From assembly GCF_019748715.1 (NCBI RefSeq), contig NZ_JACLBZ010000039.1, forward strand, positions 1 to 64,000: 64,000 bases of DNA, given 5' to 3'. The translations under genes and the position numbers were made by a program. Shown here piece after piece: positions 56,602-64,000 of this stretch (positions are counted from its first letter, which is position 1; each line of letters starts with the position of its first letter). Under the pieces are notes generated by a model. The model searched no databases. It had not been told where the DNA came from and worked only from the letters and a program-made list of their open reading frames with translations. The DNA is from Sporosarcina aquimarina. Its GTDB lineage: Bacteria > Bacillota > Bacilli > Bacillales_A > Planococcaceae.

Positions 56602-57696
56602 TTGCACATGAGATGGAGAAATACTGTAAAAGAGATTGCCCCTTATATTCCGGGAAAATCAATCGAAGCGGTGAAAAAAGAATTACAATTCGAGCATGTG
56701 CATAGACTTGCATCGAATGAAAACCCACTCGGCCCATCCCCGAAAGCAAAAGAAGCAATGGAGCGGGCGATCCAAGAAGTTCATTTGTATCCAGATGCAT
56801 CTGCAACAAAGTTACGGGAACGGCTCGCCCAGTTGTATGCAATCCGGCCTGGACAAGTGATAACTGGCAATGGAGCAGATAATATTATTTCATTAGTAAT
56901 CAGCGCCTATATCGATGAAGATGATGAAGTCGTGTACTGTAGTCCGACTTTCCCGGCGTACCGTTCCTCCACCCTATTAATGGGTGGAAAGCCGGTGGAA
57001 GTACCACTAACAGAAGAGTGGGCATATGATTTAGATGCTATACGAGAAAAAATTACTGACAAGACAAAGCTGATTTTTATATGTAATCCGAATAATCCTA
57101 CAGGAACAATCGTAGAGGATTCAGCTCTTCTGCAGTTTATCCAAGAAGTTCCTGAACATGTGACCGTCGTGCTGGATGAGGCATATATCGAATATATTCG
57201 AAAAGATCAATATAAGACAGGAATCGATTACTTTAAGGCTGGCCACCCCATCATCACAATTCGAACATTTTCAAAGTTTTATGGCTTGGCGGGGTTGAGG
57301 ATTGGGTATGCCATTGCATCAGAAGAACTTCTGGAACCGATTCAGCGTCTGCGCGAACCATTTGCTTGTAATCGAGTTGCGATCGAAGCAGCAGTAGCTA
57401 CATTGGATGATCAAGAATTCACTGAAGAACATTATGAAATGAATGAGGCAGGAAAAGAATACTTAACTCAAAAGTTTTCAGAATTAGGGTTTTCCGTGTT
57501 TCCTTCCTATACAAATTTCTTATTTGTTCATGTGAAATCGGATGCACAAAAACTATTTAATAAGCTGCAAGAAAAAGGATTGATCGTTCGCCCATGTACT
57601 CCATGGGGATTAGAACAATATGTGCGTGTGTCGATTGGGACGCAAGAGCAAAATGAACTGCTAGTGGAGATATTAAATCAATACGATAGGGAGTGA
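56602..57696 (+). CDS. HisC-like class II (histidinol-phosphate type) aminotransferase
   Basis: A 364-residue PLP aminotransferase of the HisC branch: LASNENPLGPSPKA, TGNGADNIISL, CNPNNPTGTI, the DEAYIEYI loop and the Schiff-base Lys in TFSKFYGLAGLRIGY. TTG 56602 has AGGAG at 6 nt; ATG 56608 is the alternative. It follows dctM by 24 bp and precedes a hydroxyacid dehydrogenase by 10 bp, in a catabolic rather than histidine biosynthetic context. Likely substrates are histidine or aromatic amino acids and their 2-oxo acids. Confidence 0.87.
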   Translation: MHMRWRNTVKEIAPYIPGKSIEAVKKELQFEHVHRLASNENPLGPSPKAKEAMERAIQEVHLYPDASATKLRERLAQLYAIRPGQVITGNGADNIISLVISAYIDEDDEVVYCSPTFPAYRSSTLLMGGKPVEVPLTEEWAYDLDAIREKITDKTKLIFICNPNNPTGTIVEDSALLQFIQEVPEHVTVVLDEAYIEYIRKDQYKTGIDYFKAGHPIITIRTFSKFYGLAGLRIGYAIASEELLEPIQRLREPFACNRVAIEAAVATLDDQEFTEEHYEMNEAGKEYLTQKFSELGFSVFPSYTNFLFVHVKSDAQKLFNKLQEKGLIVRPCTPWGLEQYVRVSIGTQEQNELLVEILNQYDRE

Positions 57697-57706
57697 AGTT
57701 AAGCAT

Positions 57707-58690
57707 ATGACAAAGAAAAAAGTATGGATACTGGATGACGAATGGTTTTCACACGATGTAGAGATGGGGATTTACAGTGACCATGATATTGAATATAAAG
57801 TGACAAGAAGTGAAACGGTTAAAGAAGATTTGGAGTCGTTTGGAAAATATGCGGATGGAATTGTAGCACAAATCGGTTTTCCTTGTGGTAGGGACATTAT
57901 CTCGGAATTGAAAAACTGTAAAATAATTGCTGCTTCTGGGGTGGGATTCAATCATATTGACATGGATGCAGCTACAGAAAAAGGAATCTATGTAACGAAT
58001 ATGGCTGATTATTGTATCGATGAAGTGTCTGATCACACAATTGCATTGGCATTGGGCGTAGCGAGAAGACTTCGTGCTTATAACGAACAAGTAAGAAACT
58101 TGGGATGGAATCCGCTTGATACATTACCGATCAAGCGGTTAAGAGGAAGAACAGTCGGTTTGCTTGGTTTTGGAAGAATCGCAAAGGAGGTAGCGAGGAA
58201 GTTTCAAGTATTCGGTGTTCACGTGATTGCTCATGATAAATTTGTACCGGAGGAAGCATTTGCTGAGCTTGGAGTCGAATCCGTTACACTGGACGGGCTT
58301 CTGGAACGGTCAGACATTTTAAGTTTGCACGTCCCGCTTACGGAACAAACGAAAGGTTTACTTGATTACGATCGTATGAAACAAATGCAGGAAGGTTCAA
58401 TTATAATTAATACATGCCGCGGTGCAATAATCCAAGAAGAAGCATTGTCCAAAGTTATTAAAGAAGGCCATATTGCTGGCGCAGGGTTAGACGTACTGGC
58501 AGAAGAGCCGCCGAGTAAAACTCTTGATCTTCTTTATATGGATGAAGTTTTTGTGACACCGCATTCATCTTATGTATCCGTTGAATCAGAGTATGAGTTG
58601 CGTTCTCGAACTAGTTTGAATGTCATCCGGGCACTTGAAGGGGAGAGGCCGGAATTTGTACTAAATACTATTAAAGAGAAAACTGTCTAA
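57707..58690 (+). CDS. D-isomer-specific 2-hydroxyacid dehydrogenase
   Basis: A 327-residue NAD-dependent dehydrogenase of the D-2-hydroxyacid family. The nucleotide motif is GLLGFGRIA near residue 150. The catalytic residues are Arg in INTCRGAI, Glu in GLDVLAEEP and His in VTPHSSYVS. It could interconvert a 2-hydroxy acid and the 2-oxo acid produced by the adjacent aminotransferase. It ends 2 bp before the convergent LysR gene. Confidence 0.9.
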   Translation: MTKKKVWILDDEWFSHDVEMGIYSDHDIEYKVTRSETVKEDLESFGKYADGIVAQIGFPCGRDIISELKNCKIIAASGVGFNHIDMDAATEKGIYVTNMADYCIDEVSDHTIALALGVARRLRAYNEQVRNLGWNPLDTLPIKRLRGRTVGLLGFGRIAKEVARKFQVFGVHVIAHDKFVPEEAFAELGVESVTLDGLLERSDILSLHVPLTEQTKGLLDYDRMKQMQEGSIIINTCRGAIIQEEALSKVIKEGHIAGAGLDVLAEEPPSKTLDLLYMDEVFVTPHSSYVSVESEYELRSRTSLNVIRALEGERPEFVLNTIKEKTV

Positions 58691-58692
58691 AT

Positions 58693-59580
58693 CTATGATT
58701 CTTTGAAGAATGTTTTTGTTATATCGACGAATTCTTCAATAACCGGAGGAAGATACCGGTTTTTAATAAAAGCAATATAGACAGTTCTTGAAAGACTTGT
58801 ATCCGTCAGTTTTTTTATGGTCAATGAGGGATGGTCTGGCGTTCTAAGATAGTTTTCAGGGACAATCGTGATGCCAAGACCTTCCTCTACTAAGGCGCAA
58901 GCAGTTTCAAATCGTTCTATTTCAAAATGGATATTCGGTCTTATCCCTGACTTGCGATACTCATTTAAGATATCATCGCGCGTCTGGAAACCTTCCTTAC
59001 ATATGATGAATTCTTCATCTTGTAAATCGTGTATGGAAAGATTGGTTGCATCCTGCAGAGCATGTCCTTTGGGCAATAAAGCAACCAGTTTTTCATTATA
59101 AATAGGGATCATTTCAATCTCATCACTTTCAAAAAGCTGGTTCGTAATTGCGAGATGTATCTTATAATTTTTTAACGCAGTTTCTACTTGTTTTAATCCA
59201 AGTACTTCCAACAATCTGATGTGTATGTCTGGATGTGTTTTGGTGTATGAGGCAAGTACTTTCGGCAGCCAAAATCGTACTGATTCAATCAGACCAATAT
59301 GTAATTCAAGTGGTCCATCCTGTTTCAATCGTATTGTTTCTTTTTGAAAGTAATTAAAGTGGTTTAGCAATTTCTTCGCTTCTTCGTATACAATTTCTCC
59401 CTCTTTCGTCAGAGAGATATTCCTCGTGTTGCGTTCGATTAATTTAATTCCGACTTGCTCTTCAATCTTTTTAATTGCAGAACTTAAAGATGGTTGTGAG
59501 ATATACAGTGCTTTGGCGGCTTGTGTAAAACTTCCCTCTTCTATTAAAGTCGTGAAATATAGTAATGAACGATGATCCAT
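58693..59580 (-). CDS. LysR-family transcriptional regulator
   Basis: A 295-residue LysR regulator. The winged helix covers residues 1-60 (YFTTLIEEGSFTQAAKALYISQPSLSSAIKKIEEQVGIKLIER) and the periplasmic-binding-like effector domain residues ~90-290. It is divergent from the urocanase-like gene and probably controls the cluster. GGAGGTTGTCAG precedes ATG 59580. Confidence 0.93.
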   Translation of the reverse strand: MDHRSLLYFTTLIEEGSFTQAAKALYISQPSLSSAIKKIEEQVGIKLIERNTRNISLTKEGEIVYEEAKKLLNHFNYFQKETIRLKQDGPLELHIGLIESVRFWLPKVLASYTKTHPDIHIRLLEVLGLKQVETALKNYKIHLAITNQLFESDEIEMIPIYNEKLVALLPKGHALQDATNLSIHDLQDEEFIICKEGFQTRDDILNEYRKSGIRPNIHFEIERFETACALVEEGLGITIVPENYLRTPDHPSLTIKKLTDTSLSRTVYIAFIKNRYLPPVIEEFVDITKTFFKES

Positions 59581-59651
59581 CTGACAACCTCCTCACAGAA
59601 CAATCTTAATCTTCTTTCTAATTATACCACATTCCCTTAAGCTATTATTGT

Positions 59652-59666
59652 ATAGCGTAAAGTTAT
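59652..59666. promoter_or_regulatory. Possible LysR box
   Basis: ATA-GCGTAAAGT-TAT (ATA-N9-TAT, which contains T-N11-A) lies midway between the divergent LysR and urocanase-like genes, the expected place for LysR activation and autoregulation. Confidence 0.5.
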
Positions 59667-59726
59667 ATATCGGGTAGGGGACAACTTCTATATAAATCAG
59701 TATTTTAAGGAAAAGGAGTGTCATTG

Positions 59727-61367
59727 ATGTCAAACATCTTAATTTCTCCGACAGGGCATGAAATGAGCTGTAAGAGCTGGGAAATTGAAGGCTTGTTACG
59801 TCTTTTTTTAAATAGTATAGATCCACGAGTCGCAGAAAGTGGAAAAGATTTAATCGTATATGGCGGCAGAGGAAAGGCCGCACGTAATCATGAGGCGGCA
59901 AACGCGATAATTCATGAACTGAGACAGCTGAATCCTGACGAAACATTGCTAATTCAATCTGGTAAACCAGTAGGTAAATTTAAATCTTTTCCCAACTCCC
60001 CGCGAATCGTTAATGCATCTTCAGTTTTGGTTCCTCATTGGTCTACAGATGAAGAATTCAGTAAGTTAAACGAAAAAGGATTAACGATGTATGGACAATC
60101 TACAGCTGCATCGTGGGCTTATATTGGTGTTCAAGGGGTGTTGCAAGGAACATTTGAGACAATGGGCGAAATTGCGAAAAGACATTTTGACAACACATTA
60201 CAAGGGAAGATTTTGTTGACTTCAGGACTTGGCGGGATGGGTGCGGCACAGCCTTTGTCTGTCACCATGCATGGCGGAGTGTGTATCATTGTGGAAATTT
60301 CTGAAGAGAAGATTAATCAGCGATTAAAGAATAATTATTGTGATATCAAAGCAGATACACTGGAAGAAGCGATCCGTTTGGCGCAAGAGGCTGTTGAAGC
60401 GAAAAAGCCATTGGCCATCGCATTGATGGGGAATGTAGCAGATCGTTATCGAGAAGCATTGAATTTAAATTTCCTGCCGGATATCGTGACGGATCAGACA
60501 TCTGTCCATGATCTTCAAATGGGCTATATTCCGAGTGGATTGGATATTGAACAGGCGAAAACTCTGCGCAAAAAGAATCCAGCACTCTATTACGATTTGA
60601 TTAAAGAATCATTGATTCAGCACGTAGGTGCAATGGTTACTTTTAAGGAGCGTGGGGCCATTGCTTTTGAATATGGAAATAATCTTCGCAAGCAAGCCTA
60701 TCAGGCGGGTTTTGATAGGGCATTCGAGTTGCCTGGCTTCGCATCGGAATATTTACGCGCACACTATTGCGAAGGAAGAGGGCCTTGTCGCTGGATCGCC
60801 TTATCGGGCAATCCAAATGATATCTATAAAATCGATGAAGTGATTCTGGAAGAGTTTGAGGATGACAAACGTGTCTCTCGTTGGATCGAGTTTGTACAGG
60901 AGAAGATTTATTTTTATGGATTGCCTGCTCGTACCTGTTGGCTTGACTATAAGGAAAGAGAGCGCATCGGTGTGATTATTAATGAAATGGTACGTTCGGG
61001 AGAATTGTCTGCTCCCATCGCGATAACAAGAGATCACTCGGAAGGCAGTACGATGGCTGCTCCATTCAGAGAGACGGAAAATATGGCTGATGGAAGTGAC
61101 ATGGTTGCGGATTGGCCGATCTTAAATGCGATGTTGAATGCGAGTGCAGGGGCTTCGATGGTCAGTATCCAAAACGGCGGCGGCGTCGGCATCGGCAATT
61201 CGGTCCATTCGGGGATGACAGTCATTGCTGACGGCAGCGAAGAAGCATCCGAACGCTTGAGAAAAGTTCTGGTTGTTGATCCGGGTATGAGTATTATTCG
61301 CCATGCAGATGCAGGATATGAAGACGCCATTACCTCATTGGATAGAATAAAAATGAGCAAGAGGTGA
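59727..61367 (+). CDS. urocanase (HutU) family protein, divergent
   Basis: A 546-residue NAD+-binding protein of the urocanate hydratase family, the family that adds water with tightly bound NAD+ as electrophile. NAD-site and core segments are conserved: VYGGRGKAARN, QSGKPVGKF, LVPHWS, MYGQSTAASWAYIG and SGLGGMGAAQPLSV, plus RTCWL with the putative catalytic Cys and HADAGYEDAI. It differs from HutU at ARNW (ARNH), RDHLDSGS (RDHSEGST) and HHGGGVGMG (QNGGGVGIG). No other hut gene is near, so a different substrate is likely. ATG 59727 has AAGGAG at 8 nt. Confidence 0.85.
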   Translation: MSNILISPTGHEMSCKSWEIEGLLRLFLNSIDPRVAESGKDLIVYGGRGKAARNHEAANAIIHELRQLNPDETLLIQSGKPVGKFKSFPNSPRIVNASSVLVPHWSTDEEFSKLNEKGLTMYGQSTAASWAYIGVQGVLQGTFETMGEIAKRHFDNTLQGKILLTSGLGGMGAAQPLSVTMHGGVCIIVEISEEKINQRLKNNYCDIKADTLEEAIRLAQEAVEAKKPLAIALMGNVADRYREALNLNFLPDIVTDQTSVHDLQMGYIPSGLDIEQAKTLRKKNPALYYDLIKESLIQHVGAMVTFKERGAIAFEYGNNLRKQAYQAGFDRAFELPGFASEYLRAHYCEGRGPCRWIALSGNPNDIYKIDEVILEEFEDDKRVSRWIEFVQEKIYFYGLPARTCWLDYKERERIGVIINEMVRSGELSAPIAITRDHSEGSTMAAPFRETENMADGSDMVADWPILNAMLNASAGASMVSIQNGGGVGIGNSVHSGMTVIADGSEEASERLRKVLVVDPGMSIIRHADAGYEDAITSLDRIKMSKR

Positions 61368-61374
61368 GGTTGTT

Positions 61375-62637
61375 TTGCAAAATACTACGACGGTATTGAA
61401 AAGAGAATTAAGAAAGCAAAAGAGGGAAGAAGCTTACATATTACGTTCGGTTCGAGAGAGCTTGGCATACGATCTATTGCATGGGAATATAAAGAATGCG
61501 AAAGAGATTTGGGAGCGGAGTCAATTAGCCGAACTCCCACTGATCCCGAATACCGTACTCTTTCTAAGTATCGATCATTTTTCAAGGCTTGTTGAGAATA
61601 AAGGGGAGATGTGGAAGAATGCCTTGAGGGAAGAAGTTCTTCGGGCAATCCGCGAATGTAATTTACAATACGAATCCTTAAAGGTACTGGTCACGCAAGA
61701 GAAGTATGCTATATTACTTGCTCTGCCTGTGCAAATAGAAGAAAAAAACTATAAAGCTCTTTCAGTCGAATATGCGGAAAAAATCCGTACAGCAATTAAT
61801 CAGAAAACGGAATATACCGTGACGATTGGGATCGGAAATTATTATGAAGATGCGCGTAATTTACATCTCTCTTTTCGAGAAAGTGAGCAAGCACAAACAT
61901 ATCGACTTTTTTCAACAGAGAACTCTATTATCCATATTGATGACTTGGACATTTTCGAGACAACGGAATACTATGATTTTAAAGTGCGCATCCAATCGAT
62001 AACGGAGAAGTTTTCATTAGGAGATATAAAAGCTGTTCTTCACAGGTGGGAAGAGATTTATGACTCAATCGTTAAACACGTCCATATCAAGCCCGAAGAA
62101 TTCCGACTGCAAGTGCTAGATCTTTTATTTTCGTTGTCTAAATCTGCTATACAAAATGGGGCCAGTCCGAAAAATATGATGCCTTTACAGATCAAGCACG
62201 CAAAGGAACTGCATGATTTAGAAACATTGGCTGAAATCGATAAATGGGTCAGGACCATCATCAATGAATATAACCTGCAAGTGAACGAAGGACATAATGA
62301 ACAGTCATTAAAGTCTGTTCAAGAAATACTACAATATATTGAAGAGCATTTCCAAGAAGAAATCGGACTTGAGACTGTGGCTGCACAGGTCAATTTGAGT
62401 CCGAACTATGTGAGTGCTATTTTCAAACAAACAACCGGAAGTTCGTTTAGCTATTATGTAACTGATCGCAGGATGAAAAAAGCAAAACATTTATTGGAAG
62501 ATTTTAATATGACGGTATATGAAATTGCAGAGACGATCGGCTATAGTTCTTCCCAGTATTTCAGCAGGGTGTTCAAAAATCATGTTGGGATGACGCCGAG
62601 TGCGTATAGAAATAGTTTACATTCAACTAAATATTGA
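61375..62637 (+). CDS. AraC-family transcriptional regulator
   Basis: A 420-residue regulator with a C-terminal AraC/XylS pair of helix-turn-helix motifs (residues ~318-415: IGLETVAAQVNLSPNYVSAIFK, then TVYEIAETIGYSSSQYFSRVFKNHVGMTPSAYR). The N-terminal ~300 residues resemble the GGDEF-like/helical domain of YesN-type response regulators but have no receiver domain. TTG 61375 follows AGAGGTGAGG, 7 bp after the urocanase-like gene, so the two are co-transcribed. It is a second likely regulator of the cluster. Confidence 0.87.
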   Translation: MQNTTTVLKRELRKQKREEAYILRSVRESLAYDLLHGNIKNAKEIWERSQLAELPLIPNTVLFLSIDHFSRLVENKGEMWKNALREEVLRAIRECNLQYESLKVLVTQEKYAILLALPVQIEEKNYKALSVEYAEKIRTAINQKTEYTVTIGIGNYYEDARNLHLSFRESEQAQTYRLFSTENSIIHIDDLDIFETTEYYDFKVRIQSITEKFSLGDIKAVLHRWEEIYDSIVKHVHIKPEEFRLQVLDLLFSLSKSAIQNGASPKNMMPLQIKHAKELHDLETLAEIDKWVRTIINEYNLQVNEGHNEQSLKSVQEILQYIEEHFQEEIGLETVAAQVNLSPNYVSAIFKQTTGSSFSYYVTDRRMKKAKHLLEDFNMTVYEIAETIGYSSSQYFSRVFKNHVGMTPSAYRNSLHSTKY

Positions 62638-62688
62638 GGCATAGCCATTCGAGGTGTCAGGAGACCCTTTCGAATGGCTATGCCTTGT
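62637..62688 (+). terminator. Long hairpin after the AraC gene
   Basis: A perfect 16-bp stem AGGCATAGCCATTCGA / TCGAATGGCTATGCCT encloses a 17-nt loop and is followed by TGTTACT. The stem is strong but the T tract poor. Confidence 0.65.
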
Positions 62689-62820
62689 TACTCAACCTAT
62701 TTCCGTTTAAAATATTAGACTTTTCATTCAGTATAGAATATTACAATAAGAAAGTGTACTATATCGTATAAATTTCTACTGTTAATAAATACACCTTTTG
62801 TTAAAGTAGAAATAAGGAAA

Positions 62821-62834
62821 TGTAAGCGTTTTAT
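62821..62834 (+). promoter_or_regulatory. Weak cre-like site upstream of the CoA-transferase gene
   Basis: TGTAAGCGTTTTAT shares TGTAAGCG-T with the perfect cre at 28368 and the near-match at 53484, but departs from consensus at the last two defined positions. It lies ~30 bp before the start codon. Confidence 0.4.
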
Positions 62835-62862
62835 ATTTGCGCTGGAAGTGAGGGTGATTTAA

Positions 62863-64000
62863 ATGAAACAACCATTAGAAGGCATTAAGGTATTAGATTT
62901 TTCAAGAGTCTTGGCAGGACCTTATTGTACAATGCTGCTAGCCGATATGGGAGCAGAAGTTATAAAAATCGAACGTCCGGAATCGGGCGATGATACACGT
63001 CATTTCGGTCCTTTCCAAAATGGGGAAAGTGGTTATTTTATGTTTTTGAACCGAGGAAAGAAAAGTATTGAGATGAATTTAAAAGATCCTTCCGATCGTG
63101 AAAGTTTAATGAGATTAATTAAGGAAGCAGACGTCATTGTAGAAAACTTCCGCCCAGGCGTTATGAAAAGCTTGGGACTTGATTATGAATCTCTTAAAGA
63201 AGTGAATAAGGGTTTGGTCTATTGCTCCATTTCAGGATTCGGTCAATATGGTCCGCTAACAAAACGTCCAGCGTATGACCTTGTTGCACAGGCAATGGGC
63301 GGGATTGCGAGCATTACAGGCCATCCTGACAATCCGCCTACTCGGTCGGGGGCTTCCATAGGTGATATGAGTGCAGCATTATATGCAGCATATGGTGTGA
63401 TGGTCGCACTATTCCACCGGGAAAGAACAGGTATTGGTCAAGCAATTGATGTTGCTATGGTGGACACGATTTTCTCTTTGCTCGAGCATAACGTCATGCG
63501 CTATACATCTGAGGGAGTAGTTCCTGAGCGTATCGGAAGCCGTCACCCGATTAGTGCACCGTTTGATGTATATGAAAGTAAGGAAGGCAGCATTGTTATT
63601 GCGACAGCGAATGATCCGTTATTCGTCAAACTGTGTAAAGTGATGAATACAGAACATCTACTGGACGATGAGCGGTTCAAGACAGATATTTTACGCGGTG
63701 AAAATGAAGCCGAATTAAAAGTGTTCATTGAAGAATGGCTTTCCAACTATACAGCAGACGAAGCAGTGGAATTGATCAGTGAAGCAGGTGTCCCTTGCTC
63801 CACCATTTTAAACATTGCTGAAATTAGTGAGAGTGACCATATTAAAGAACGAGAGATGCTACTGGAGGTTGAACACCCTGTAGCAGGAAAAACGAGAATT
63901 CCTGGAAACCCTGTGAAGTTGTCGGCAACACCTGTAAAAGTGACATCACCGAGTCCAGCTTTAGGCGAGCATAACGATATGATCAAAAATCTGATGAAAA
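62863..64000 (+). CDS. class III (CaiB/BaiF/Frc family) CoA-transferase, partial at window end
   Basis: The frame opens at ATG 62863 after GTGAGGGTGA and runs off the window with ~379 codons; full members are ~390-400 aa, so few residues are missing. It has LEGIKVLDFSRVLAGPYCTMLLADMGAEVIKIERP, the catalytic Asp in YDLVAQAMGG and SGASIGDMSAALYAAYGV. Such enzymes move CoA between carboxylic acids (carnitine, oxalate, bile acids, phenyllactate). In this cluster it may activate the hydroxy- or enoic acid handled by the neighbouring enzymes. Confidence 0.92.
   Translation, partial: MKQPLEGIKVLDFSRVLAGPYCTMLLADMGAEVIKIERPESGDDTRHFGPFQNGESGYFMFLNRGKKSIEMNLKDPSDRESLMRLIKEADVIVENFRPGVMKSLGLDYESLKEVNKGLVYCSISGFGQYGPLTKRPAYDLVAQAMGGIASITGHPDNPPTRSGASIGDMSAALYAAYGVMVALFHRERTGIGQAIDVAMVDTIFSLLEHNVMRYTSEGVVPERIGSRHPISAPFDVYESKEGSIVIATANDPLFVKLCKVMNTEHLLDDERFKTDILRGENEAELKVFIEEWLSNYTADEAVELISEAGVPCSTILNIAEISESDHIKEREMLLEVEHPVAGKTRIPGNPVKLSATPVKVTSPSPALGEHNDMIKNLMK

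Overview
The window is about 64 kb of low-GC Firmicutes chromosome. Gene order from tsaE through groEL matches the Bacillus subtilis ydiB-groEL region. Codon use, frequent TTG/GTG starts, strong AGGAGG ribosome sites and Bacillales regulators (CIRCE/HrcA, CtsR, PerR, CcpA cre, M-box, L-box) also fit. I read it as a Bacillales member, probably Planococcaceae (Sporosarcina-like); the genus is inference.

Layout. 1-300: end of an rRNA operon (5S, tRNA-Asp). 386-3000: tsaE-tsaB-rimI-tsaD (t6A tRNA modification). 3091-3299: a dense cluster of DnaA boxes. 3482-11846: ABC-F protein, rex, tatAC, a PBP4-type carboxypeptidase, a CPBP membrane protease and the HrcA-controlled groESL operon. 11912-12771: decayed accessory DNA (integrase relic, small ORFs). 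12883-26186: MocR regulator, a secreted acidic repeat protein, an SH3 protein, a LiaF-like anchored protein, an EEP hydrolase, cstA and several unknown genes. 26528-30635: PAS/chemoreceptor protein, bluB and eutBC, which together link cobalamin lower-ligand synthesis to a B12-dependent lyase. 31282-37616: decayed methyltransferase, rsbQ with a PAS-GGDEF partner, EamA exporter, pyridoxal/pyridoxamine kinase, a second GGDEF protein. 38054-39427: GntR regulator and fatty acid hydroxylase. 39658-42765: CtsR-controlled clpE and a DnaQ-like exonuclease. 43746-51008: zinc alcohol dehydrogenase, M-box-controlled mgtE with an upstream small ORF, then ahpC-ahpF-katA peroxide defence. 51165-53071: bioY with a BirA-like operator and dapA under a lysine riboswitch. 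53484-64000: a catabolic cluster: TRAP transporter (dctPQM), HisC-like aminotransferase, D-2-hydroxyacid dehydrogenase, LysR regulator, a divergent urocanase-family enzyme, AraC regulator and a class III CoA-transferase cut by the window end.

Most interesting points: (1) the TRAP/urocanase-like/CoA-transferase cluster, whose substrate I cannot assign; (2) rsbQ coupled to a PAS-GGDEF protein instead of the RsbP phosphatase; (3) a proline-containing small ORF with a near-perfect ribosome site between the M-box and mgtE; (4) the DnaA-box cluster between tsaD and ydiF; (5) a minimal bluB-eutB-eutC unit whose leader carries an intrinsic terminator and a perfect cre site. Start codons were chosen by ribosome-site spacing and family alignment from memory; no database search was possible.
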